Of a stretch of DNA of 64,000 bases, positions 56,140 through 64,000 are shown one piece after another. Positions within the stretch are counted from its first letter, which is position 1. Each line of letters starts with the position of its first letter. Under the pieces are notes generated by a model, which saw only the letters and a program-made list of their open reading frames with translations, was not told the DNA's origin and made no database searches. The DNA comes from Clostridia bacterium (GTDB taxonomy: Bacteria > Bacillota > Clostridia > UMGS1810). The stretch is taken from positions 1-64,000 of the forward strand of contig JAGATB010000010.1 of the NCBI GenBank assembly GCA_017621495.1, read 5' to 3'. Both the position numbers and the translations under genes were made by a program.

Positions 56140-57087
56140 TCACTCAACCTTTAATGTAACCTCAACGGTTTCAATATCTTTTTCCGGCTTTACATTCTGT
56201 GGCAAAGCCTCAAGCTTGACCTTGATTTTGTCTTTGTCCTGGGCAAAGCTTACATCTATCTTTTCTGTTTTGATTTTTTCAATGGACGACAGGGCATTCT
56301 TGCCTCCGAGCACATTGATGCTTGCAGGGCTTACGGAAGCCACGCTTACCTTCTTGCCCTCATAGGTTTCGCCTGATGTTAGCTCCGCTGTTATGTCCAC
56401 CTCTTTAAGCTTGAGAATATTGCATTTAAGCTCTACATAGGATATATTTTTGCTTATGCGTTCATCGGTGATTTCATTATTCTTTTTGTCAAGCAACACA
56501 ATCTTGTACCTGCCGCTTATGCTTTCGCTTTTTCCGGTGATATCAACGTATATTCTGGCTTTTTTTACGGTTTTTATAATGCTTTTGGCACCTGTAAGAC
56601 GGATTTTATCAGCAGCATATTCTATAGTGTCGTATACATATCCGTCAGCCGGAGTTCCCTTGGTTTCAACCGTAATGTCCTTTTCTTCTGTTACAACCTT
56701 GTCTACATTTACACCCACATTGTATGGGTCCTTTGATACAACCTCAACGCCGGACACATCAAAGGAAACATTAATAGGCAGCTTGTAGGTACCGTCGGAA
56801 TCTACGTCAGACATATTTACGCTGCAGGATATATTGTCTCTGGTTACCTTGGCAAGCTGGCTTCTCCTGCCCTTTATCTTAACATTGACCGTATCGGCAC
56901 CGGCAGAGAGCACAGTAAGCTTGCCGTTGTCAAAATCCTCTGAATAGCGGCTATAGGTTATGGGGATATTCTTTATGGTGGTCTCAAAGGTAGGATTTAT
57001 CTGATAGACCACATATATCCATATGATAACCGCGCTGAGAATTGATGCTGCAATTGTAAACCAGTTGGATTTAAGCAGATTTTTCAT
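56140..57087 (-). CDS. cdaR: CdaR (YbbR-domain) regulator of CdaA
   Basis: About 315 residues. One N-terminal membrane helix (about 8-27) anchors an extracytoplasmic part with several YbbR repeats (for example VKIKGRRSQLAKVTRDNISC and KTKGTPADGYVYDTIEYA-like strands). CdaR binds and modulates the diadenylate cyclase CdaA. The ATG at 57087 overlaps the cdaA stop (ATGA). Confidence 0.88.
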   Translation of the reverse strand: MKNLLKSNWFTIAASILSAVIIWIYVVYQINPTFETTIKNIPITYSRYSEDFDNGKLTVLSAGADTVNVKIKGRRSQLAKVTRDNISCSVNMSDVDSDGTYKLPINVSFDVSGVEVVSKDPYNVGVNVDKVVTEEKDITVETKGTPADGYVYDTIEYAADKIRLTGAKSIIKTVKKARIYVDITGKSESISGRYKIVLLDKKNNEITDERISKNISYVELKCNILKLKEVDITAELTSGETYEGKKVSVASVSPASINVLGGKNALSSIEKIKTEKIDVSFAQDKDKIKVKLEALPQNVKPEKDIETVEVTLKVE

Positions 57088-57941
57088 TTTTTCTTCACCG
57101 CCCAATCCACAATTTTATTTATAAATGGCAATTTCTGAGCTGCTTTGTCCGCTGAATTGTCGTCATTACCGATTTCTTTTATAATAAGATTTTTAAGCTC
57201 TCCGGAGGAAATATTTCGTCTCAAATCGCCATCTATGGCAACGGATATTTTGCCTGTCTCCTCCGACACAACTACCGACACACAATCTGCAATCTCCGAA
57301 ACACCGATTGCAGCTCTATGCCTGGTACCCAATTCCTTTGAAAAGCTGTTGTTCTGAGTAAGGGGCAAAAAGCATGCCGCAGCCTTAATCATATTGTCAC
57401 CGATTATAGATGCGCCGTCATGCAGGGGTGTATTGGACATAAATATGTTTATAAGAAGCTGTGGTGATATCTGTGCATTGAGCATAGTGCCGGATTTCAT
57501 GATATCTCCCAGCTTGGTATTTCTCTCCAGGATTATAAGTGCTCCTATGCGTCTTTCTGACATATAGCCTGCCGCTTCACTCACTGCATCTGCCATAGAC
57601 TCCACCGCATCTGCCGTACCGAAAATCTGACTGCCGGCGGTGATATTGCCTATCTTCTCCAGTGAACGTCTTATCTCCGGCTGGAACATGATGATAATAG
57701 CCAGTACACCTACCTGAAGTGTGCTTGACAAAAGGTAGCTTATGGCATTTAAATCCAGCCAGTCTGCAAGCTGTGCCGCCACAATAAGAGCTATGATACC
57801 CTTGACAAGCTGAGCTGCTCTGGTCTCTTTAACAAGCCTGATACCGCCGTAAATCACGAAAGCAACAATCAATATGTCGATTACATCTCTGAATCTGACA
57901 AGTCGTAAATTCTGTATAAGAAAAGTCCATACTTCTCCCAT
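57084..57941 (-). CDS. cdaA: Diadenylate cyclase CdaA
   Basis: 285 residues with three N-terminal membrane helices and a DAC domain having the DGA motif in NTPLHDGASIIGDN and RHR in GTRHRAAIGVSEIAD. It makes c-di-AMP from two ATP. It overlaps cdaR and lies 3 nt downstream of the methyltransferase and in one operon with ktrBA, the main known c-di-AMP target. Confidence 0.97.
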   Translation of the reverse strand: MGEVWTFLIQNLRLVRFRDVIDILIVAFVIYGGIRLVKETRAAQLVKGIIALIVAAQLADWLDLNAISYLLSSTLQVGVLAIIIMFQPEIRRSLEKIGNITAGSQIFGTADAVESMADAVSEAAGYMSERRIGALIILERNTKLGDIMKSGTMLNAQISPQLLINIFMSNTPLHDGASIIGDNMIKAAACFLPLTQNNSFSKELGTRHRAAIGVSEIADCVSVVVSEETGKISVAIDGDLRRNISSGELKNLIIKEIGNDDNSADKAAQKLPFINKIVDWAVKKK

Positions 57942-57944
57942 AAA

Positions 57945-58727
57945 TCAATCATCTCCCCTCTTAAAATCTCTATGTATAAATGCCTCATATAACATTATAC
58001 CACAAGCTACGGAAACATTCAAGGACTCTGCACCGCCTGTCATGGGAATTGTTACTCTATGAGTACAGTATTTTTCAATTTGCGGGCAAATACCGTTTGC
58101 TTCATTGCCCATGACTATCACGCATTTGTCCGAATATTCAAAATCCGCAGATGATGACGCCCCATCCGGGAAAGTGCCTATAATCCTAAAACCCTTTTCA
58201 TAAAACACAGGCAATGTGCCGTCATCGAAATACAGCTTAATATTAAAAATACCCGACATGGTAGAACGAAGCACCTTGGGATTAAATACATCTACACAAC
58301 CGCTTGACAATATAATACCGTCTGCTCCAAAGGCATCTGCACTGCGTATTATAGTGCCCATATTACCGGGGTCTGCTACGGAATCAAGATAAAGATAACA
58401 ACCCTTGGTAAAATCAATTTCATCCAAATCCGAATCTATGTAATCCGCAACGGCAAGTATGCCCTGGGAATTAACAGTGGACTTAAGCTCATCAAAAAGC
58501 TTATCCGGGAGCGAATATATTCTGACACCTCCGAAATCCTCGCACAGAGCCTCACCGAAGCTGTCGCTTACAAATATATATTGCAGCTTCGCCCTGCCGT
58601 TAGCGGCATCACGTACTATACGCTCGCCTTCTATTATAAATGAACCGGTTTTTTTTCGTCCGCTCCTTGTAAGGAGCTTTTTTGTCTGTTTAAATAAAGT
58701 ATTGGAAGAACTCTCTATTCTAATCAT
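57945..58727 (-). CDS. SpoU/TrmH-family RNA 2'-O-methyltransferase
   Basis: 260 residues. The N-terminal substrate-binding domain (QTKKLLTRSGRKKTGSFIIE) is followed by a SPOUT domain with DSVADPGNMGTIIRSADAFG, VIVMGNEANGI and MTGGAESLNVSVACGIMLYE. It methylates rRNA or tRNA; the exact target is unknown. Between ktrA and cdaA with 8- and 3-nt gaps. Confidence 0.92.
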   Translation of the reverse strand: MIRIESSSNTLFKQTKKLLTRSGRKKTGSFIIEGERIVRDAANGRAKLQYIFVSDSFGEALCEDFGGVRIYSLPDKLFDELKSTVNSQGILAVADYIDSDLDEIDFTKGCYLYLDSVADPGNMGTIIRSADAFGADGIILSSGCVDVFNPKVLRSTMSGIFNIKLYFDDGTLPVFYEKGFRIIGTFPDGASSSADFEYSDKCVIVMGNEANGICPQIEKYCTHRVTIPMTGGAESLNVSVACGIMLYEAFIHRDFKRGDD

Positions 58728-58735
58728 ATCTGCAC

Positions 58736-59377
58736 CTATCTCAATTTTGCAAGCTTTTTGTTGGAACCCATAACAATCATAACATTCCCCTCTGCAAACA
58801 CAAAATCTGCGTGAGGCTCTGCATTTATTTCATTACCTGTTTTTACAGCCAGGATATTTATGCCGTATTTGGCACGTATGGCAAGCTCGGATATGGTCTT
58901 ACCCTGCCAATTTGAAGGAACCTCAAGCTCCGCTATACTGTAATCGGGAGAAAGCTCTATGAAATCTATAAAATCGCCTCTCTCCATAGCTTGGGCCATT
59001 TTTACCCCCATATCATGCTCGGGACGAATTACCTTATCAACACCGATTTTGGTGAGGACCTTGCCATGAAGCTCATTTTGAGCTTTGGCAATTATATATC
59101 CTGCACCAAGCTCTTTTAGCGTCATTGCTGTCATCATGCTCATGCCTATATCCTCCGAAGCAGCTATGATTACTATATCAAAATTACGAGCTCCTACGCT
59201 TTTGAGGACATTTTCATCACAAATATCCCCTACTATGGCATGAGTTACGCTATCGGATAATTCATTTATTATATCAGCATTGCGATCTATTACCAGGACC
59301 TCGTTGCCCAAAGAATACAGGGTAGTGGCAACGGAGCTTCCGAATCTTCCCATTCCGAGAACCAATATTGATTTCAT
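58736..59377 (-). CDS. KtrA/TrkA-type K+ channel regulatory subunit
   Basis: 213 residues with an RCK_N Rossmann domain (ILVLGMGRFGSSVATTLYSL) and a C-terminal RCK_C domain (from about 140), the part known to bind c-di-AMP in this family. It gates the KtrB ion channel and binds ATP/ADP or NAD. It lies 11 nt after ktrB. Confidence 0.93.
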   Translation of the reverse strand: MKSILVLGMGRFGSSVATTLYSLGNEVLVIDRNADIINELSDSVTHAIVGDICDENVLKSVGARNFDIVIIAASEDIGMSMMTAMTLKELGAGYIIAKAQNELHGKVLTKIGVDKVIRPEHDMGVKMAQAMERGDFIDFIELSPDYSIAELEVPSNWQGKTISELAIRAKYGINILAVKTGNEINAEPHADFVFAEGNVMIVMGSNKKLAKLR

Positions 59378-59388
59378 TTAACTTCCTC

Positions 59389-60738
59389 CTAACCTACTGA
59401 AATATGCGCATCTGCATATTGATACAAATCATCGCTTTTATCCGCCTTCTCTGCCAGTGCCATACTAAATGTAAGTATGCCTATCCTGCCAAAATACATA
59501 AGAAGTATTATAAGCAGTCTTGAGACGGTACCAAGTGATGGTGTAACTGAGCACGTGAGCCCTACCGTAGCAAAAGCAGATACCACTTCAAACAACACCT
59601 CATCAAGTCTCAAAGAGGGCTCAAGTACACAGATAGCAACCAGAGATACAATCACCACAGCTATAGCAAGCATAACTACAGAAACAGACCTGCGGATGAG
59701 TTCCGGCTTTATCCTGCGTTTAAAGACATTGGTATGCTGTCTGCCCCGCACTACCGACACCGATGACATGACAAGCACGGCAAAGGTCACAGTCTTGATA
59801 CCGCCTGCAGTAGAACCAGGTGAGCCCCCTATAAACATAAGTATAACCGATATCAGCTTGGTTGGCAAGTAGAAATTTGCCTGCGGTATGGTTTCAAATC
59901 CTGCGGTACGGCATGTGACCGATTGAAACATCGAAGCCATAAGCGCCTCTGCTGTGGTCATAGAACCTATGGTTGCGGGGTTGTTATACTCAAACAAGAA
60001 TATTAAAAGCGTGCCTCCAAATATGAGTATAAGAGTAACCGTAAGTACAATCTTGGTCTGCGTGTGAAACCTGTGCCATGAACGCTCTTTAACAATATCT
60101 GTCCACACGTAAAATCCCAGACCGCCCATTATAATTAAAAACATTACGGTAAAATTTACTACAGGGTCATGTCTGTACATACCAAGGGAACCGGCATCAC
60201 CCGTACCGCCAAGGATATCAAATCCTGCGTTACAAAATGCACTTATTGAATGAAATATACCCTTTGCCATAGCTTCCGGTAAAGGATAATCCACTGAAAA
60301 TCTCAGTGTAAGCACTACGGCACCTAAAACTTCAAATATGAATGTGCCTTTTATCACATTGCTTGTAAGCTTTACCACGCCGTTAAGATTTTCACGGTTT
60401 AAGGCTTCAGCCATTATCATACGTTCCTTAAGGGTAATCTTTCTGCGGAGCACAAATGACAACAAAGCGGCAACGGTCATAAATCCCAGACCACCGATTT
60501 GTATAAGACAAATTATGATACCCTTACCAATGGCGGACCAGTACAAACCGGTATTGAGCACATTTAGTCCGGTGACACACACTGCACTTGTAGCTGTAAA
60601 GAGTGCATTAATAAATCCCGGTTCCGAGCCATCTAAAGAGGCAAAAGATGTATTTAGCAGCATCGCCCCCAAAAGTATCAATATAATAAACCCTGCGGAA
60701 ACCACCCTCACAGGAGAAATTCTGTGTTGCCTTTTCAA
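59389..60738 (-). CDS. KtrB/TrkH-type potassium uptake channel
   Basis: 449 residues with the four pore-loop repeats of the Trk/Ktr superfamily, including TSAVCVTGLNV, AFCNAGFDILGG, VTCRTAGFET and GGSPGSTAGGIKT, each with a selectivity-filter Gly. It carries K+ (sometimes with Na+) across the membrane. It starts with TTG after AAGGGGG and opens the ktrB-ktrA-cdaA operon. Confidence 0.93.
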   Translation of the reverse strand: MKRQHRISPVRVVSAGFIILILLGAMLLNTSFASLDGSEPGFINALFTATSAVCVTGLNVLNTGLYWSAIGKGIIICLIQIGGLGFMTVAALLSFVLRRKITLKERMIMAEALNRENLNGVVKLTSNVIKGTFIFEVLGAVVLTLRFSVDYPLPEAMAKGIFHSISAFCNAGFDILGGTGDAGSLGMYRHDPVVNFTVMFLIIMGGLGFYVWTDIVKERSWHRFHTQTKIVLTVTLILIFGGTLLIFLFEYNNPATIGSMTTAEALMASMFQSVTCRTAGFETIPQANFYLPTKLISVILMFIGGSPGSTAGGIKTVTFAVLVMSSVSVVRGRQHTNVFKRRIKPELIRRSVSVVMLAIAVVIVSLVAICVLEPSLRLDEVLFEVVSAFATVGLTCSVTPSLGTVSRLLIILLMYFGRIGILTFSMALAEKADKSDDLYQYADAHISVG

Positions 60739-60777
60739 TTCACAACCCCCTTAAGCTGACAAAATTTTTTCTGCATA

Positions 60778-60819
60778 AAAACACCAAAACCACTATATTT
60801 GCGCAGAAATATAGTGGTT
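60778..60819 (-). terminator. Terminator of the infC-rpmI-rplT operon
   Basis: AACCACTATATTT pairs with AAATATAGTGGTT and continues into TTTTGGTGTTTTT on the minus strand, 20 bp after rplT. It separates this operon from ktrB. Confidence 0.8.
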
Positions 60820-60838
60820 ATGAGCATTATTTTAACTA

Positions 60839-61195
60839 TTAGTTAAGAGCAGCATTAGCTTTTTCTACCAACTCGGTAAAAGCAGCGGGATCTGCAATAG
60901 CAATCTCTGAAAGCATCTTTCTGTTCATGTTGATTTCTGCTTTCTTAAGACCATTCATGAACTTGGAATATGTTGTGCCGTTTAATTTGCAAGCAGCACT
61001 GATTCTGGTAATCCAAAGTCTTCTGAAATCTCTCTTCTTCTGCTTTCTGCCGATGTATGCATAAGACAAGGACTTCATAACCGCCTGTTTAGCAGTTCTG
61101 AACAACTTACTCTTAGCACCTCTGTATCCCTTAGCGAGCTTTAAAACTCTCTTATGTCTCTTTCTTGTAGCCATAGCGCCTTTTACTCTAGCCAT
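60839..61195 (-). CDS. rplT: 50S ribosomal protein L20
   Basis: 118 residues, full length, beginning [20 protein letters not shown] with [21 protein letters not shown]20 is an early 50S assembly protein and represses its own operon by binding the infC leader. Last gene of the operon. Confidence 0.97.
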   Translation of the reverse strand: MARVKGAMATRKRHKRVLKLAKGYRGAKSKLFRTAKQAVMKSLSYAYIGRKQKKRDFRRLWITRISAACKLNGTTYSKFMNGLKKAEINMNRKMLSEIAIADPAAFTELVEKANAALN

Positions 61196-61215
61196 TTAAA
61201 ACGCCTCCCTAAATT

Positions 61216-61413
61216 TTATTTATAAAGTATCAGTCTCTTGATTGTAGCTGCATTAGCTTTTGCAGCGTACGCCTGCTTTCTAAGTGCTCTCTTTCTCTTA
61301 GTTGACTTCTTGGTTAAAATGTGTCTTCTGAAAGCCTGATTGAGCTTTACCTTACCCTTTTTTGTAAGATTGAATCTCTTTGCAGCACCTCTGTGAGTTT
61401 TAATTTTAGGCAT
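61216..61413 (-). CDS. rpmI: 50S ribosomal protein L35
   Basis: 65 residues, very basic, [20 protein letters not shown] and [18 protein letters not shown]. It lies between infC and rplT as in other Firmicutes. Confidence 0.97.
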   Translation of the reverse strand: MPKIKTHRGAAKRFNLTKKGKVKLNQAFRRHILTKKSTKRKRALRKQAYAAKANAATIKRLILYK

Positions 61414-61450
61414 TGCATTTACACTCCTTCCGATTTTTAACGTATTAAAA

Positions 61451-61960
61451 TTATTTGGGTGCGACCACCATGGTCATATTTCTGCCTTCAAGCTTGGCCG
61501 CTTTTTCAACGGTACCGGATTCGCTGATAGTCTCGGCAAACTTATTAAGTAAGTCCATACCGAGCTGTGAGTGATGAAGCTCACGTCCTCTGAATCTGAC
61601 GGTAACCTTGACTTTATCACCGGATTTTAAGAACTTGACTGTCTGATTAACCTTTGTGTTGAAGTCATGAACATCTATAGAGGGCGTAATACGAACCTCC
61701 TTGATATTGACAACACGCTGATTCTTTCTGGCTTCCTTCTCTCTCTTGCCCTGCTCGAACTTATACTTGCCGTAATCCATAAGCTTACATGCAGGCGGCT
61801 TAGCCTGCGGTGCTATAAGCACAAGGTCAAGGCCTTTGTTCTCTGCCTTTGCTTTGGCGTCTGCCAAGGAAAGGATACCGAGCTGAGAACCATCGGAATC
61901 GATGAGTCTGACTTCCTTTTCTCTGATTTCATCATTAATCAACATTTCTTTACTACTGAT
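61451..61960 (-). CDS. infC: Translation initiation factor IF-3 with AUC start codon
   Basis: 169 residues if it begins at the ATC at 61960, which is 7 nt after GGAGGTG (61974-61968). The frame then reads [20 protein letters not shown], matching the Bacillus IF3 N-terminus (SKDMLVNEGIR). The first ATG (61945) has no ribosome site. infC commonly uses rare AUU/AUC starts, so that IF3 represses its own translation. [20 protein letters not shown] and the C-terminal domain complete the family pattern. Confidence 0.93.
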   Translation of the reverse strand: MSSKEMLINDEIREKEVRLIDSDGSQLGILSLADAKAKAENKGLDLVLIAPQAKPPACKLMDYGKYKFEQGKREKEARKNQRVVNIKEVRITPSIDVHDFNTKVNQTVKFLKSGDKVKVTVRFRGRELHHSQLGMDLLNKFAETISESGTVEKAAKLEGRNMTMVVAPK

Positions 61961-62116
61961 GACAAAGCACCTCCAAAATAAATATCGTGTGCAAAACCAC
62001 TTTCACAAAAAATAAAAGTGGGCGAAATCCACCCACTTATACAGTCAAGATAAGTTATTAACCTTACCGATACCTTAAAACCGTAAGGTGAGAAGTGGAC
62101 TTCTGCTTTGCTTTAC
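61961..62116 (-). ncRNA. L20-type leader with attenuator
   Basis: The leader has an intrinsic terminator (62038-62007): AAGTGGGTGGATTTCGCCCAC followed by TTTTATTTTTT. An upstream CCACTTCT (about 62100-62090) can pair with the terminator arm AAGTGGG as an antiterminator. In Bacillus, L20 binds a similar leader to favour termination. Confidence 0.75.
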
Positions 62117-62122
62117 TTGAAT

Positions 62123-62151
62123 ATATTACCACTATTTGATTGATTTGTCAA
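62123..62151 (-). promoter_or_regulatory. Promoter of the infC operon
   Basis: On the minus strand: TTGACA (62151-62146), a 17-nt spacer, TAATAT (62128-62123). Confidence 0.75.
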
Positions 62152-62175
62152 GTGTTTTTTTGAATTTTTTTATTT

Positions 62176-63021
62176 TTATCCGTTTTTCCTGTATTGGCTG
62201 GGGGTTAGCCCTGTCTCTCTTTTAAATGCGGTGCTGAAGTAGTGCTGATTGGAGAAGCCCAGATTATCGGCTATTTCCGTTACAGGTTCGCCGGACAGGA
62301 GCATCTGCTTGGCAATGGAGATTTTGTTCTTCAATATATATTCATGTATCCCGAGACCATTGTATTTATCAAAAATCTTTTTAAGATATGCGGAGCTGAC
62401 ATTGCACCGTCTGGAAAGCTGCTCCACTGTAATCCTCTCGCTCACAGACTCGTCTATTATCCTGAGGGCTGCCGCATATATGGAGGTCTCCATGGTTTTA
62501 ACAAGCTGAGTGGGAGCGGCATTGGACTGTGAAAGAGAAATCAAAAAATTCTCCGTGATATTTCTTAAAGTATTTAAAGCATACGGTATGCAGCTCATCT
62601 TATCGAGGTATGCGGTGGGCAGAAACTCCCCTTTTTGCCTTTCGCCGCCGGATTTAAGAAATGCCACTATATCCATAAGGCTACGCTTGTGGTCGGGATT
62701 TAAGAAAAATACCTTACCCTCAAAAGCTTTCATGAATTCACCCTCTGTTTTAAATGACATAATAAACAAATCCGAGGGGGTGTCCGGCATTACCCTGAGA
62801 CTGTGAAATTCCATGGGCTTGTGGAAAATAATCTGATTCTCCGTTAAATTGAGAACTCTGTCATCCGCAGAAACGCAGGCACTGCCCTTTATGCAATAGA
62901 TAATTTCCCAAAAGTCATGAGCTTCTCCCGGAAAAAAGTATTCATGCCTGCACATTCTTACAAATGCAGAATAAAATGCACAAATTTTAAAGTTATCGTC
63001 AGCTTCATACGCTGTCCACAC
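62176..63021 (-). CDS. AraC-family transcriptional regulator
   Basis: 281 residues. The N-terminal cupin-like sensor domain (HDFWEIIYCIKGSACVSADD, IIFHKPMEFHSLRV) is followed by two helix-turn-helix motifs: ITVEQLSRRCNVSSAYLKKI and VTEIADNLGFSNQHYFSTAF with TGLTPSQYR. It probably controls carbohydrate genes, and the divergent Gfo/Idh/MocA gene is the obvious target. The start is GTG with AGGGTGA upstream. Confidence 0.92.
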   Translation of the reverse strand: MWTAYEADDNFKICAFYSAFVRMCRHEYFFPGEAHDFWEIIYCIKGSACVSADDRVLNLTENQIIFHKPMEFHSLRVMPDTPSDLFIMSFKTEGEFMKAFEGKVFFLNPDHKRSLMDIVAFLKSGGERQKGEFLPTAYLDKMSCIPYALNTLRNITENFLISLSQSNAAPTQLVKTMETSIYAAALRIIDESVSERITVEQLSRRCNVSSAYLKKIFDKYNGLGIHEYILKNKISIAKQMLLSGEPVTEIADNLGFSNQHYFSTAFKRETGLTPSQYRKNG

Positions 63022-63159
63022 TGATTATCACCCTTTCCATAGCCAAAAACGAATATTTTGTAGCTAAAAAAGTATTTAAATTTGAATTTACACATGCTAC
63101 AATAAAGTATAACAAATTTTTGACCAAATGTAAAGAAAAAATTTATGGGAGGAAATATG

Positions 63160-64000
63160 ATGAAAAAGTTAAAAGCTATTGTAATAGGTGCCGGCAGCAG
63201 AGGTATGACATATTCAAAGGTAATGAAAACTCTTCCGGAGCAATTTGAAATTGTAGCCGTAGCAGAACCTATGAAGCACAAGAGAAACTATTTAAAGGAG
63301 CAATTCAATCTGCCTGAGGACAGATGCTTTGAAAGCTGGGAGCCCCTTTTGGAGCTTGGCAAAATTGCAGACTTTGCCTTGATTGCAACTATGGACAGAA
63401 TGCATTATGAGCCTGCTATGAAAGCCATGGAGTTAAAATACGACTTACTCCTGGAAAAGCCCATAGCCCCCACACCCGAGGAATGCACCGGTATAGCAAA
63501 AGCCGCAAAAGAAAACGGTGTAAAGGTGGTAATATGTCACGTATTGAGATACACAGACTTCTTCCTTAAATTAAAGGAAATAATACAAAGCGGAGAAATA
63601 GGCAAGGTCATGTCAATAAATCATGAGGAATGTGTAGGCAACGTACATCAGAGCCACAGCTTCGTAAGGGGTAACTGGGGCAACAGCACAGAAAGCTCCC
63701 CCATGCTTTTGCAGAAATCCTGCCACGACCTGGATATACTGCAATGGTTACTGGACAAAAAATGCAAGAAAATCCAGTCCTTCGGTACACTGTCATACTT
63801 TACCGAGGCAAACGCTCCCGAGGGTGCTCCGGAAAGATGTATTGACGGTTGTCCCCATGCAGATACATGCCCCTACAATGCAATTAAACTCTATCTGGAA
63901 AGTAATGACAATAACTGGTTCAGACCAACTGCCACACACAGCATAGAAAGAGATAACTACATACCTACAGATGCAGACGTAGAAAAGGCACTGCGTACTA
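63160..64000 (+). CDS. Gfo/Idh/MocA-family oxidoreductase, truncated by the window end
   Basis: At least 280 residues, still open at 64000. The N-terminal NAD(P) site is KLKAIVIGAGSRGMTYSKVM and the family motif LEKPIAPTPEE is present. A Cys cluster (CIDGCPHADTCPY) occurs near residue 230, as in some members that bind a metal. These enzymes oxidise or isomerise sugars. The likely start is the second ATG at 63160, 7 nt after GGGAGG; the ATG at 63157 is also possible. Divergent from the AraC regulator gene across about 140 bp of AT-rich DNA with weak promoter-like boxes. Confidence 0.88.
   Translation, partial: MKKLKAIVIGAGSRGMTYSKVMKTLPEQFEIVAVAEPMKHKRNYLKEQFNLPEDRCFESWEPLLELGKIADFALIATMDRMHYEPAMKAMELKYDLLLEKPIAPTPEECTGIAKAAKENGVKVVICHVLRYTDFFLKLKEIIQSGEIGKVMSINHEECVGNVHQSHSFVRGNWGNSTESSPMLLQKSCHDLDILQWLLDKKCKKIQSFGTLSYFTEANAPEGAPERCIDGCPHADTCPYNAIKLYLESNDNNWFRPTATHSIERDNYIPTDADVEKALRT

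Overview
The window looks like a chromosomal segment of a low-to-mid GC, anaerobic, spore-forming Clostridia member (Firmicutes). Pointers are an alpha/beta-type small acid-soluble spore protein, rubrerythrin, the clostridial glycerol-3-phosphate oxidation cluster (GlpA-like, FAD oxidoreductase, DUF1667, GlpP), a CIRCE-controlled groESL operon, a CD1247-type zinc-ribbon protein, and Firmicutes-style promoters with near-consensus TTGACA-N17-TATAAT. I see no rRNA, tRNA, CRISPR array, intact insertion sequence or prophage.

Layout. 1-460: a 225-bp imperfect inverted repeat and a terminator. 460-4249: two membrane cyclic-di-GMP enzymes, one GGDEF and one degenerate GGDEF plus EAL. 4428-20823: a 13-gene minus-strand Wzx/Wzy exopolysaccharide operon. 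21005-22810: trxA, rubrerythrin and a HAD phosphatase. 22855-28547: glycerol-3-phosphate oxidation genes and ptsI-ptsH. 28704-30499: plus-strand EamA transporter, spore protein and small lipoprotein. 30579-38117: the rimP-nusA-ylxR-ylxQ-infB-rbfA-nrnA-truB-ribF operon. 38331-43612: an AT-rich accessory block (Fic protein, structured RNA leader, SLH-domain surface protein, small membrane proteins). 43729-47010: ychF and groESL. 47030-51081: two copies of a 120-bp MITE-like element around an amino-acid ABC transporter. 51089-55461: zinc-ribbon membrane protein, subtilase, CD1247-type protein, efp and pepP. 55501-60738: a ktrB-ktrA-rRNA methyltransferase-cdaA-cdaR-nth operon coupling K+ uptake and c-di-AMP. 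60839-62151: infC-rpmI-rplT with an L20-type leader. 62176-64000: an AraC regulator divergent from a truncated Gfo/Idh/MocA gene.

Most interesting: the exopolysaccharide operon appears to be wired to c-di-GMP at several levels. Its leader carries a clear GEMM-I (c-di-GMP-I) riboswitch whose P1 stem overlaps an intrinsic terminator. One of its two Wzz-like polymerisation proteins is fused to a cytoplasmic EAL domain that has lost catalytic residues and so looks like a c-di-GMP receptor. The operon encodes a stand-alone HD-GYP phosphodiesterase, and GGDEF and EAL enzymes lie just downstream. No tyrosine kinase/phosphatase pair of the usual Gram-positive Wzy clusters is present. I infer a Wzy-dependent polysaccharide controlled by c-di-GMP both transcriptionally and at the polymerisation complex.

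Other unusual items: an amino-acid-binding lipoprotein that appears circularly permuted, a YdjC-deacetylase/GT4 fusion, infC with an AUC start codon, an HPr with Lys in place of Ser46, a subtilase gene whose Shine-Dalgarno lies inside a terminator-like hairpin, and an unassigned 123-nt structured leader before the SLH protein.
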